Positions 18,942-27,605 of a stretch of 64,000 nucleotides of DNA are shown piece after piece. The translations under genes and the position numbers were made by a program. Under the pieces are notes generated by a model, which saw only the letters and a program-made list of their open reading frames with translations, did no database searches and had not been told where the DNA came from. Every line of letters begins with the position of its first letter. Position 1 is the first letter of the stretch. Origin of the DNA: Colwellia sp. 20A7 (GTDB taxonomy: Bacteria > Pseudomonadota > Gammaproteobacteria > Enterobacterales > Alteromonadaceae); assembly GCF_009832865.1 (NCBI RefSeq), contig NZ_CP047130.1, forward strand, positions 682,001-746,000, given 5' to 3'.

Positions 18942-20162
18942 ATGAAACTTCCTCAAATCGGTCCTGCATTTTTAGTCACCGCTGCCTTTATTGGCCCAGG
19001 CACAGTTATTACCGCTTCTATTGCGGGGGCTGATTATGGCTTCGCTTTATTATGGGCATTGCTATTTTCAGTCCTTGCGACGTTAATTTTACAAGAAATG
19101 ACCGCTCGTTTGGGTATCGTTACCCAAAAAGGCTTAGGTGAAAATATCCGTCAAGCGTGTACAAACCCTTTATTAAGAGGCTTGGCTATTGCCTTAGTTC
19201 TGTCTGCTATTGTTGTTGGTAACAGCGCCTATCAAAGTGGCAATATTTCCGGGGCTAGCTTAGGGCTGGTGGGTATTTTTGAAGACATTGGCTTAGCGTT
19301 TAGTTCTGCTCAAACGATTTTCTCAATTCTCATTGGCACTATTGCTTTTTTCTTGTTAATTTCAGGTAGCTATAAGCTTATTGAAACAGCACTTATTTTG
19401 TTAGTGTCAATAATGAGTTTAGCGTTCATTATCACCTTTTTGTTAACAAAACCGGATGTAATGGTTTTATTGTCTGGGTTATTTAAACCAATTATACCTG
19501 ATGGTGCTACGTTAACTGTTATTGCATTAATAGGTTCAACTATTGTGCCTTACAATTTATTTTTACACGCTTCAAGTGTGAGTAAAAAATGGCATGTCGT
19601 TAGTGATTTACCGCAAGCGAGAAAAGATTTGTATATTTCACTTCCGCTGGGTGGCTTAATTTCTATGGCTATTCTATCTACAGCCGCCACTGCTTTTTTT
19701 GGTTCGCAGGTTTCAATCACGTCAGCAGCCGATATAGCGCCAGCATTAAAGCCCCTGTTTGGTGATATGGCGAGTATTTTTATTGGTATTGGACTCTTTG
19801 CTTCTGGAATTTCGTCAGCAGTTACCGCGCCATTAGCGGCAGCCTTTGCCTTGAGCGGTATTTTAAATTCGAGTAAGGATTTACACTCTAATAGCTTTAA
19901 AGCTATTTGGATAGTCGTACTGTTTTTAGGAGTGCTAGGCTCTAGCTTAGGTTATAAGCCAATTGCCGTCATTTGGTTTGCACAAATAGCCAATGGTATT
20001 TTACTGCCTATAGTGACAATTTTTTTATTATGGATAATGAATACTAAGGTGCTCGGCGAGTATAAAAACAATATTTGGCAAAATACCCTTGGGGCAATCG
20101 TTGTTTTTGTTTCACTATTACTAAGTGGCCGAAGCTTAATGTCAGCGTTTGGTTTTTTATAA
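18942..20162 (+). CDS. Nramp-fold transporter lacking canonical metal ligands
   Basis: A 406-residue inner-membrane protein with about eleven helices and the Nramp/MntH pattern, including the helix-1 region FIGPGTVITASIAGADYG. Canonical manganese and iron transporters have DPGN in helix 1 and MPH in helix 6. Here the matching positions read G18-P-G-T21 and V202-P-Y-N, so the metal-coordinating Asp, Asn and Met are all replaced. The gene therefore belongs to the divergent Nramp-related group, some of which carry magnesium or non-metal cargo. It lies divergent from the GMC gene and 102 bases before nosD on the same strand. Confidence 0.82.
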   Translation: MKLPQIGPAFLVTAAFIGPGTVITASIAGADYGFALLWALLFSVLATLILQEMTARLGIVTQKGLGENIRQACTNPLLRGLAIALVLSAIVVGNSAYQSGNISGASLGLVGIFEDIGLAFSSAQTIFSILIGTIAFFLLISGSYKLIETALILLVSIMSLAFIITFLLTKPDVMVLLSGLFKPIIPDGATLTVIALIGSTIVPYNLFLHASSVSKKWHVVSDLPQARKDLYISLPLGGLISMAILSTAATAFFGSQVSITSAADIAPALKPLFGDMASIFIGIGLFASGISSAVTAPLAAAFALSGILNSSKDLHSNSFKAIWIVVLFLGVLGSSLGYKPIAVIWFAQIANGILLPIVTIFLLWIMNTKVLGEYKNNIWQNTLGAIVVFVSLLLSGRSLMSAFGFL

Positions 20163-20264
20163 AAATTTAGACCGGTAATTTGTCGGTTCTTTATTTAAGA
20201 TCAACAGCTAATTAGTTATAAATGTTATGCTATTAACATATAAAAACTCAGTGAAGAGCTCACC

Positions 20265-21626
20265 TTGCTAGGCTTTAAAAAAAGACAATCGTTCTTGCTA
20301 GTACTACTATTGGTTATAGCTAGCTATAACCAATATAGCTTTGCCAAAGTAACGCCTGTAGCGGTAAATGACGATTTACAAAAAGTGCTTAATGCCAGTC
20401 AAAATGGTGATGTTATTACCTTGTCGGCAGGGAAATACCTAGGTAACTTTATTATTGCTAAACAAATTACCTTGCGTGGCGAAAACGGAACCGTCATTGA
20501 CGCTCAAGGCCACGGACATGGGCTTGTACTAAAAAACTCTTATATCACCATTGATAGCCTAAATATTATTAATTGGGGTGCTGATCTTGATGAAGAAAAT
20601 TCGGGTATTTACGTTAATAACCAAAGAGTCAATGAAAGGGCCGTAGGCTTAGTTATTAAAAATAATAGTTTGTCAGGAGATGGCTTTGGTATTTGGCTCA
20701 ATCATGCGACTAAGGCAACGATACTTAATAATAAAGTGAATGGTAATTTATCATTACCTTCCGCTAAAAGAGGTAATGGCATACAAGCGACTAATGTAAC
20801 CAATAGCCACATTGCTGATAATGATGTTTTTGACGTACGTGATGGTATTTATGTTATCGCGAGTCAACATAATCTAATAGAGAAAAACACTGTGCATCAG
20901 CTACGTTATGGTATTCATTACATGAATTCTAACGATAATGTCGTGAAGGATAATACCGCTTACAACACTCGGGCAGGTTATGCTTTAATGAGCTCTAGTC
21001 GTTTAACGGTTACAGGCAATAAAGTCACCAACAGTGAAGATTACGGATTTTTATTGAATTTCTTGGATGAATCTACTCTTAGTGATAATTACATCAAAAA
21101 CGTATGGACTAAGCCTGGAAATGTAATGGCAGGTCGCGCTGGTAAAGGTTTTTTTGTTTATAACTCAAGTGCTAACATATTAGAGAACAATACTGTTGAT
21201 ACCACCGAAATAGGCATTCATTTAACGGCAGGTTCAGAAAATATACAAGTTTATGGCAACAATTTTATTAATAATCCAACACCTGTGAAGTATGTATCGA
21301 ATACCGAACAAGAATGGAGTAAAGACGGTCGTGGTAATTACTGGAGTAGCTATCTTGGCTGGGATATAGATAAAGACGGCATAGGTGATACTATTTTTGA
21401 GCCTAATGACGGTATTGATAAATTAGTATGGCAATACCCAGAAATGAAAATGATAATGGATAGCCCTGCTATCGTAATTTTACGTTGGGTACAGCAACAA
21501 TTTCCAGTCTTAAAGTCACCGGGAGTCACCGATAGTTATCCATTAATGACCCCTCATTTTTCTCAAAAAAAACAGAACGATAATTCATTACTCATTAATC
21601 AGTTAACGCCAAGGGCTGTTCAATAA
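20265..21626 (+). CDS. nosD: NosD, periplasmic accessory protein for copper-site assembly
   Basis: A 453-residue exported protein. A signal peptide (LLVLLLVIASYNQYSFA) is followed by a right-handed beta-helix of short repeated strands rich in N, G and V, typical of the CASH domain of NosD. NosD works with the NosFY ABC transporter to deliver what is needed for the CuZ site of nitrous oxide reductase in the periplasm. The start is TTG, chosen because it directly precedes the signal peptide and no ATG or GTG fits without a stop. nosF follows after 22 bases. No nosZ or nosR lies in the window. Confidence 0.88.
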   Translation: MLGFKKRQSFLLVLLLVIASYNQYSFAKVTPVAVNDDLQKVLNASQNGDVITLSAGKYLGNFIIAKQITLRGENGTVIDAQGHGHGLVLKNSYITIDSLNIINWGADLDEENSGIYVNNQRVNERAVGLVIKNNSLSGDGFGIWLNHATKATILNNKVNGNLSLPSAKRGNGIQATNVTNSHIADNDVFDVRDGIYVIASQHNLIEKNTVHQLRYGIHYMNSNDNVVKDNTAYNTRAGYALMSSSRLTVTGNKVTNSEDYGFLLNFLDESTLSDNYIKNVWTKPGNVMAGRAGKGFFVYNSSANILENNTVDTTEIGIHLTAGSENIQVYGNNFINNPTPVKYVSNTEQEWSKDGRGNYWSSYLGWDIDKDGIGDTIFEPNDGIDKLVWQYPEMKMIMDSPAIVILRWVQQQFPVLKSPGVTDSYPLMTPHFSQKKQNDNSLLINQLTPRAVQ

Positions 21627-21648
21627 TGACAAGCATAGGAAGGATAAT

Positions 21649-22596
21649 ATGAGTTCCCCGCTAGTTTCATTAGTTGAAGCAGGAAAGTCTTATGGGCAAC
21701 TTAACGCATTAAACGCGATAAATATGTCGTTGAATGAAGGCGAAGTGCTTGGCTTATTTGGTCATAATGGTGCTGGTAAAACGACTATGATGAAGCTTAT
21801 TCTTGGTGTTATTTCACCAAGCTGTGGCAAAGTAGAAGTGATGGGAATGCCACCTGATTTAAAAGAAGCTTGGCATTGTCGAAATAAGATAGGATATTTA
21901 CCTGAAAATGTTAGTTTTTATGAGCAGTTAACAGGGCTAGAAGTACTGACTTATTTTGTTAAGTTAAAAAGCCCTACCAACAAAGATAGTAGAAAGCAGG
22001 CAATAGATTTATTAGAGCAGGTAGGCATTACTAAAGCAATACACCGTCAGGTAAAAACATACTCAAAGGGCATGCGTCAAAGGCTTGGATTAGCGCAAGC
22101 ATTTATCAATAGACCAAAGCTCTTGCTGTTAGATGAACCAACGGTTGGCCTTGATCCTGTCGCGACTCAAGACTTCTATAAAACAGTGGACCAACTTAAG
22201 TCGACTGGCAGCAGTGTTATCTTATGTTCTCATGTACTGCCAGGTGTAGAACAGCATATTGACCGAGCAATGATTTTATCTTCTGGAAAGCTACTCGCTC
22301 TAGGAACATTACAAGCATTACGTAAGCAAGCTGAGCTACCTGTTATTATTAAATCGTCAGGAATAAATCACGCTATTGCTCAAAACAGTCATTTAACACA
22401 GTACTTAAGCGATGTTTACTCTAATACACTGAAAGTACCAGCGCATGAAAAAATAAAGGTATTAAAGCAGTTAATTAACATGGAAGGGCTAAAGGATATT
22501 GAAATAGAATCCCCAAATTTAGAACAAGTATATCAGCACTTTATTTCAGTGCATGAACTCACATTAAAGGCAAAAGATAATGGAGCACCGAGTTAA
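21649..22596 (+). CDS. nosF: NosF, ABC transporter ATP-binding subunit
   Basis: A 315-residue ATPase. It has Walker A GHNGAGKT, signature YSKGMRQRLGLAQA, Walker B LLLLDEPTVGLDP and the switch His in ILCSHVLPGVEQHI. In the Nos system NosF powers the NosY permease and docks with periplasmic NosD to mature nitrous oxide reductase. A good ribosome binding site (AGGA) precedes the ATG. The stop codon overlaps the nosY ATG in TAATG, indicating translational coupling. Confidence 0.9.
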   Translation: MSSPLVSLVEAGKSYGQLNALNAINMSLNEGEVLGLFGHNGAGKTTMMKLILGVISPSCGKVEVMGMPPDLKEAWHCRNKIGYLPENVSFYEQLTGLEVLTYFVKLKSPTNKDSRKQAIDLLEQVGITKAIHRQVKTYSKGMRQRLGLAQAFINRPKLLLLDEPTVGLDPVATQDFYKTVDQLKSTGSSVILCSHVLPGVEQHIDRAMILSSGKLLALGTLQALRKQAELPVIIKSSGINHAIAQNSHLTQYLSDVYSNTLKVPAHEKIKVLKQLINMEGLKDIEIESPNLEQVYQHFISVHELTLKAKDNGAPS

Positions 22597-23414
22597 TGCA
22601 TCAAATATTTACGGTGGCCAGTAAGGAGTTTCATGATGGCCTAAGAAATCGTTGGTTGGTTTCCATAACGCTAATTTTTGCGCTACTGTCTACTGGCTTA
22701 ACTTATTTTGGCGCTGCAGCATCGGGTGCCGTTGGGGTTACTTCGTTATCAACCACGCTTGCTAGTTTAGCAAGCCTGATCGTCTTTCTTATCCCGTTGA
22801 TTGCCTTGTTGTTAAGTTATGACAGCTTCGTTGGCGAGCAAGAAAGCGGTACTCTACTTTTATTACTCACTTATCCGTTAAGTAAAAGCCAATTATTACT
22901 TGGTAAGTTTATTGGCCAAGGTGGAATTATAACCCTCGCTATCCTCGTGGGTTTTGGTGTTCCAGCTATAATTTTATATGGGCAACTGGGTGATTTAAAT
23001 ATTTTGAATACCTTTGGCTTATTTATTATCAGCGCTACTTTATTAGGCCTAAGTTTTACCGCTATTTCTTATGTTATCAGCCTTTCTGTGGCAGAAAAGT
23101 CAAAAGCTGTCGGTTTTGCCTTGATTACTTGGTTCTTATTTTCTCTCGCTTTTGACCTTGCTTTGCTTGCTTTATTAGTGGGAGTTGAAGAAGCCATAAC
23201 ACCACAAGGTTTAATACAATTATTGATGTTAAACCCAACGGATATTTTTCGTCTTGTGAATTTTATCGGCCTAGATAATCGTAATGTTAGTGGTGTGCTA
23301 TCTATTGCTACTAATGCCAGTTTATCCTACACATCATTATTTTTAGCGTTAATTGCTTGGGTTATTATTCCTTTAGCATTAGCTATATTTATTTTTAAGA
23401 AAAAGACACTTTAA
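22596..23414 (+). CDS. nosY: NosY, ABC transporter permease
   Basis: A 272-residue inner-membrane permease of the ABC-2 type with six predicted helices. The early cytoplasmic FTVASKEFHDGLRNRWL and the SYDSFVGEQESGTLLLLLTY block after helix 2 are characteristic of NosY. It overlaps nosF by one base and is followed 41 bases later by nosL. With NosD and NosF it forms the complex that helps build the copper sulfide centre of nitrous oxide reductase. Confidence 0.9.
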   Translation: MHQIFTVASKEFHDGLRNRWLVSITLIFALLSTGLTYFGAAASGAVGVTSLSTTLASLASLIVFLIPLIALLLSYDSFVGEQESGTLLLLLTYPLSKSQLLLGKFIGQGGIITLAILVGFGVPAIILYGQLGDLNILNTFGLFIISATLLGLSFTAISYVISLSVAEKSKAVGFALITWFLFSLAFDLALLALLVGVEEAITPQGLIQLLMLNPTDIFRLVNFIGLDNRNVSGVLSIATNASLSYTSLFLALIAWVIIPLALAIFIFKKKTL

Positions 23415-23455
23415 CTAGGGTTGTTAATAATCCTTATTTACTGAGAATATTGACC

Positions 23456-23968
23456 ATGAAACAGTACAAACTATTGGCGCTAATTACAGCGCTTACGCTA
23501 ACCACTCCTTTGGTGATGTCTTGCTCTGATAATTCAGAACAACAAAAAGTTATACACCAAGCCGTCGTTATGGAATCAAGTGATGAATGTCATTTATGTG
23601 GCATGCTTATTACACGTTTTGACGGCCCTAAAGGTGAAGTTTTTCGTAAAGAGCAAGACGATAAAGTTTTTAAATTCTGCTCTACGCAAGATATGTTTAG
23701 CTATTATTTAGATCCAGAAAACACCCGTAATGTTGCTCAGATGTTAGTACATGACATGAGTAAAATGCCATGGGGCAGTGACAGTATTGATGATAAATAT
23801 TTTATTGATGCGAAAACCGCATGGTATGTAGCTGGTTCAGACAAAATGGGAGCTATGGGGAAAACCTTAGCTAGCTTTAGCCAGAAAGCTGATGCGGAAG
23901 CTTTTGCCAAAGAGTTTGGTGGAGAAGTAAATAGCTTTGAAGATATTAACCTGAATACGTTAATGTAA
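23456..23968 (+). CDS. nosL: NosL, copper-binding lipoprotein
   Basis: A 170-residue lipoprotein with signal MKQYKLLALITALTLTTP and lipobox VMSC. The ECHLCGM motif soon after is the Cu(I)-binding site known in NosL, the outer-face chaperone that hands copper to the NosDFY machinery or NosZ. The later HDMSKMPWGSDS block also fits the family. The ATG at 23456 is chosen over an upstream TTG because it begins the signal peptide directly. It completes a nosDFYL set. Confidence 0.9.
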   Translation: MKQYKLLALITALTLTTPLVMSCSDNSEQQKVIHQAVVMESSDECHLCGMLITRFDGPKGEVFRKEQDDKVFKFCSTQDMFSYYLDPENTRNVAQMLVHDMSKMPWGSDSIDDKYFIDAKTAWYVAGSDKMGAMGKTLASFSQKADAEAFAKEFGGEVNSFEDINLNTLM

Positions 23969-24036
23969 TATCAATTATTATATTAAAATCCCCGTGTTTA
24001 TTTTTTATTAAATAAATCACTGCTTTATAGTTATTA

Positions 24037-24069
24037 AAGAACTTGCTAGGCTAAGGCAAGTTCTTCTAT
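24037..24069 (+). terminator. Hairpin after nosL
   Basis: AAGAACTTGC pairs exactly with GCAAGTTCTT around a 9-nt loop. The following TCTATTTA is a poor T-tract. It lies 68 bases past the nosL stop and just before the DUF4136 gene. Confidence 0.55.
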
Positions 24070-24086
24070 TTATAGCTTTCTCATCT

Positions 24087-24629
24087 ATGTTTAAAACACC
24101 TATCGTAATCACTCTTTTAACTTTTCTTGTTGCTTGTTCAAGCATGAAAGAGGCGGGCGTGGTGTATCATGATGGTTTTGATTTTTCATCAGTGAAAAGT
24201 TATAGCTTATATGGTCGAAACTCTACTTTTACTGAAGCACAAAGCTTGTTAGATACTCGTCGCAATGCAATTGAAATTGCCATTGAACGTACTATGGCTA
24301 AACAAAACTTTAATTATGTTGAGCTTGAAAAAACTGATTTAATTGTCACTTATCATGTTGTTAGTGGTAGCCGTAAAGATTACGCTAAATATAATGAAGT
24401 CGTACGCTTTTGCACTTTCTGCTTACAGGCAACAACGTGGAAAACAGATCAACAATATTCAGACATTCGTCGAGGAAGCTTAATTATAGATTTAGTTGAT
24501 CCTAAACAAAGCCGATCGGTATGGCGTAGTGTTTATAGCTTAGATTTAGAAGATAGAGAGAATAGCGCAGAGACAAACGATAGAATAAAGCAAGCAATCA
24601 CCGCGATGTTGGCAAAATACCCACGTTAA
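24087..24629 (+). CDS. DUF4136 family lipoprotein
   Basis: A 180-residue lipoprotein with signal MFKTPIVITLLTFLVAC, where the lipobox is LVAC. The mature part has the DUF4136 pattern: an early FDFSSVKSYSLY block, a DLIVTYHVVSG strand and a final segment with SVWRSVYS and KQAITAMLAKYP. Members are envelope lipoproteins of unknown role in many proteobacteria. It is separated from nosL by a hairpin, so it is probably its own unit. Confidence 0.78.
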   Translation: MFKTPIVITLLTFLVACSSMKEAGVVYHDGFDFSSVKSYSLYGRNSTFTEAQSLLDTRRNAIEIAIERTMAKQNFNYVELEKTDLIVTYHVVSGSRKDYAKYNEVVRFCTFCLQATTWKTDQQYSDIRRGSLIIDLVDPKQSRSVWRSVYSLDLEDRENSAETNDRIKQAITAMLAKYPR

Positions 24630-24772
24630 CCGAATCGCCTGTTTTAACTATTGCATTCTTGGTTATTACATTTAATATATTTTCCAAAAAACTATTCAAT
24701 TTGCTATTCCCTGTTTATAATATCGACATTGATGTAAATCACCTATCTAATGCTTAAAAGCAGAGTAAAACT

Positions 24773-25096
24773 ATGAATTTTCCCGATGATGAAACTGGCC
24801 AAATATTAGCAGAAATGCAACAAGCGGGTATTGACCTCAATGTAAGTCATGATGTGGTGTTCTTTCATTTATTTGAGAAGGAAACTAACGCGCAGGCTAT
24901 GGTTGACTATATTAAAGAAAACATGAAAGATGTCACTGTTAATATGCATCCTGATGAAACACCTAATGTTTGGGATGTTGATTGTACTCTACAGCTAGTA
25001 CCAAGTTACGACGCGGTAGTTAAGCAAGAAACAGAATTTGAAGCACTAGCAACTAAGTTTTCTGGTTATAACGATGGCTGGGGTGTTGAAGCGTAA
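24773..25096 (+). CDS. rraB: RraB-family regulator of RNase E
   Basis: A 107-residue acidic protein. The C-terminal EALATKFSGYNDGWGVEA matches the conserved end of RraB, a protein that binds RNase E and changes which RNAs it cuts. It is shorter than the E. coli protein and lacks its acidic tail. The ATG at 24773 is the only convincing start. It is monocistronic, followed by a hairpin. Confidence 0.75.
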   Translation: MNFPDDETGQILAEMQQAGIDLNVSHDVVFFHLFEKETNAQAMVDYIKENMKDVTVNMHPDETPNVWDVDCTLQLVPSYDAVVKQETEFEALATKFSGYNDGWGVEA

Positions 25097-25111
25097 GCTA
25101 CTAATATTAAG

Positions 25112-25137
25112 GAGGAAACCTGAACGCTGGTTTCCTC
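25112..25137. terminator. Hairpin between rraB-like gene and convergent TRIC gene
   Basis: GAGGAAACC pairs exactly with GGTTTCCTC around an 8-nt loop. A T-tract is lacking on the plus side, so termination is likely but not certain. Confidence 0.5.
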
Positions 25138-25169
25138 TGTTCCTATAAGTTATTTTATTGCTAGAGAGC

Positions 25170-25826
25170 TTACTGGTCTTCCTTTTTTATATCTTCTTTC
25201 TCGACAGGCTCTTTTTCGATAATATCAAATGCAGGTAGAGAAACACGCCAATAAATAGCGGCTAACCTCACTAATAATGCACCTAAAATGGCGACTACAA
25301 TAGCTTCATCTTCGGGCCAACCTTGTAATTGAAATATAACAAACAAACCACCACCTAGCATGGCGGCTAAAGCATATATCTCTTTACTTAATATCATTGG
25401 AATAACATTACACAGCATATCGCGAATCATACCGCCTGCGACACCCGTAATAGTCCCTAATATTATAGCGACAGATAAAGGCGCACCTAATGCAATTGAT
25501 TTTTGTGTGCCTAATACGGCAAAAAGGGCTAGACCAAAAGCATCGGCAATCAGTAAAAAACGTTTAGGGATACGCTTAGGTTGTCGAATTAATACAATGG
25601 TAAGTAGCGCAGTGACTAAAACTACAAAAAGGTAATGAGTTTCAACAACCCAAAAAATAGGGGTTTGTAAAATAGTATCTCGAATGGTACCACCACCAAC
25701 CGCAGTAACGAAAGCCAGCACGATGACACCAAAAGGGTCTAATTTATATTGACCCGCCATTAATGCGCCAGAAAGCGCAAATACAACAATGCCAAATATA
25801 TTTAAGTAGTAGAGTAATTCAGTCAT
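25170..25826 (-). CDS. TRIC-type channel family protein (UPF0126)
   Basis: A 218-residue inner-membrane protein of about seven helices. It contains two related UPF0126 halves, each with a glycine-rich motif (TAVGGGTIRDTIL and TGVAGGMIRDMLC). This duplicated architecture belongs to prokaryotic homologues of trimeric intracellular cation channels, known to be K+-permeable in studied cases; some relatives are proposed to carry small substrates. The hydrophilic Glu/Lys-rich tail from about residue 203 is extra. Neighbours give no clue to its cargo. Confidence 0.84.
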   Translation of the reverse strand: MTELLYYLNIFGIVVFALSGALMAGQYKLDPFGVIVLAFVTAVGGGTIRDTILQTPIFWVVETHYLFVVLVTALLTIVLIRQPKRIPKRFLLIADAFGLALFAVLGTQKSIALGAPLSVAIILGTITGVAGGMIRDMLCNVIPMILSKEIYALAAMLGGGLFVIFQLQGWPEDEAIVVAILGALLVRLAAIYWRVSLPAFDIIEKEPVEKEDIKKEDQ

Positions 25827-25872
25827 GAGTTAGTTATTATTTTAATATAGCTTATTGTAATGATTTTGTTTT

Positions 25873-26268
25873 TTATTTAACAATGATGACAGGTAACTTA
25901 GCTTCAAGCCAGCCATTCATATCACCAGTTAGATGTTGTAGATTCGAAAAACCATTTTTAGCTAAAACATCGATAGCAATAGCGGTACGACGGCCAGAGC
26001 GACAATAAACAACAATTTCACTTGATTTATACTGCTCTAAAAATGCAATGTTTTCTTCAATTGTGTCATGGCTAATATTAATGGCACCAGCAACATGGCC
26101 TGCGTAATATTCCGCTTCAGTACGAACATCTATTAATACAATGTTGTTGTTTGGTGTTTTAAGCACTTCTAACAAATTTTGCTGAGAAATTTGTGGTGCT
26201 TCACTTGCCAATACTGCCGTGGTGAAAAGGCTAAGTGTTAATGCTAATATTTTTATCACTCTAAACAT
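25873..26268 (-). CDS. Periplasmic single-domain rhodanese
   Basis: A 131-residue protein with an N-terminal signal peptide (LALTLSLFTTAVLASEA) and one rhodanese domain. The domain shows VLIDVRTEAEYYAGHVAGA and the active-site loop VYCRSGRRTA, where the Cys can carry a persulfide. Such proteins move sulfur or act in redox chemistry in the periplasm. It lies 46 bases upstream of the TRIC-type gene on the same strand, so they may be co-transcribed. The physiological acceptor is not indicated. Confidence 0.85.
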   Translation of the reverse strand: MFRVIKILALTLSLFTTAVLASEAPQISQQNLLEVLKTPNNNIVLIDVRTEAEYYAGHVAGAINISHDTIEENIAFLEQYKSSEIVVYCRSGRRTAIAIDVLAKNGFSNLQHLTGDMNGWLEAKLPVIIVK

Positions 26269-26340
26269 GGTTTTTCCGCAGTCGTAATTAATCTATTTAT
26301 TAATTATCTCTAATCTACTTGATTCTATGGAATTAGTCAC

Positions 26341-26580
26341 CTGGAATTAGTCATGATCACCTCCGCTTGTTACACCTAATCACGACCCCTCAGCCTGAAC
26401 CTCCATCCGTCATCCTGAACACCTACTCGTCATTCTGAGCTTGATTCAGAATCTCAAGTGTGTGGTGCCAATTTCATGGGATTCCGTATTAAGCGATCAA
26501 CGGAATGACTGGCTGGTGACCTACGGCAGGACTGGGTTAGTGAACTACGGAATTATGAGGCCGACGGTCTAAGTAATGAC
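26341..26580. repeat. Dispersed REP-like intergenic element
   Basis: This part of the 320-base gap is richer in G+C than its surroundings and non-coding. It holds degenerate direct copies of CGTCATYCTGA and two hairpins: TTCTGA/TCAGAA at 26433-26451 and ATTCCGT/ACGGAAT at 26481-26506. The wording (tcattctgagc..., ...cggaatgac) looks like dispersed intergenic repeats of marine gammaproteobacteria. Only this copy is in the window, so the repeat assignment is by pattern. Confidence 0.5.
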
Positions 26581-26588
26581 AAGAGAGC

Positions 26589-27572
26589 TTATATATTTGA
26601 TGCAATATATTCAATAGCAACAGCGACAAAGATCATCAAAAATAGACTGACAAGAATCATGTTATTAATCTTTTTAGTCGCATGAATAATATCAGCAATT
26701 TGTGGTTGTCTGGCTTTATCATTAAAACTAATTTTGCGTAATTTTTCAGGGGAATTCTTTTTATCATCATACATGGCAACACCGCCAAGTTTTATTGATA
26801 AATTTAGTGATAATAATAGCAAAGCAACATTGTTATTTAATTGAAAAAGATGTTTTCGACTTAAACGCCAAAATAGAATTAAGTTATTTCCTATGCTAGA
26901 AAACAGTAATAATAAAGAGAATATTCTTACTGGTAACCACATTATAAGGTTCACAAGGTACTTACTGTAAAGGCCGAAATACTTGTGTATTGTTAGCTTT
27001 GTGTTCCAGCAATAGTGCATTTCCAACAATAGTCGATAGCAAAGCGCCATTAAAGGACCAAGAGTAATAAAGATGAAAGCAACGGTATATCCTTGCTGTA
27101 AGGTGCGTAACAATTGCATTTCAATACACGCTTTACTTAAACCTAAACTTGATAAAGGCTCAGTCTCTCTTAACACCCAAGGTTTTAATGTTTGTTTGGC
27201 TACATAGTTTTGTTTAGCGGTTAACGCCTGTGCTATGTCCTTACTTACTTTCGTTATTCCAAATGAATCCAGAGCAATATAAAGCAGTAGCACTTGCCAT
27301 AAAAAATCAACTTCGACGAAAGATTCAAACAGCCACAAAGTGATAATAATGGGTGGCAAGGTAACTACTATTGCAACTAAGCCTGCAATGGTTTGCTGAT
27401 TAGGGGAGTTGGTTGGATTATTAACTTTATCGCTCAGCTTTTGGCAATAAAATTGAAAAAAACGCAGAGGCTCATGATAAATAAAATGACTAACGAACGC
27501 CTTACTGAATATTACCGTTAATAATATTAGTAGTTGATAGCTAAAAGAAGACAGTTCACTTAAGTTAGTCAT
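26589..27572 (-). CDS. CobD/CbiB-like membrane protein
   Basis: A 327-residue inner-membrane protein with about six to eight hydrophobic segments. It resembles the CobD/CbiB family that attaches aminopropanol to adenosylcobyric acid, but its conserved motifs are weak here. The matching feature is the GGVAMYDDKKN...LRKISFND region, comparable to the family's LGGxxxY(DG) block. It follows mtnN by 33 bases; this pairing occurs in Vibrio and Shewanella. No other cobalamin genes are near, so a role in cobamide salvage is inferred and may not hold. Confidence 0.65.
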   Translation of the reverse strand: MTNLSELSSFSYQLLILLTVIFSKAFVSHFIYHEPLRFFQFYCQKLSDKVNNPTNSPNQQTIAGLVAIVVTLPPIIITLWLFESFVEVDFLWQVLLLYIALDSFGITKVSKDIAQALTAKQNYVAKQTLKPWVLRETEPLSSLGLSKACIEMQLLRTLQQGYTVAFIFITLGPLMALCYRLLLEMHYCWNTKLTIHKYFGLYSKYLVNLIMWLPVRIFSLLLLFSSIGNNLILFWRLSRKHLFQLNNNVALLLLSLNLSIKLGGVAMYDDKKNSPEKLRKISFNDKARQPQIADIIHATKKINNMILVSLFLMIFVAVAIEYIASNI

Positions 27573-27605
27573 TTTTCATTTACTCATGTTTTTTAGATAA
27601 AATAT

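Noticed and set aside
20168..20190. Short ACCG/CGGT hairpin after the Nramp-like gene as a terminator
   Set aside because: The stem is only four to five pairs, too weak to call, so co-transcription with nosD is not excluded.
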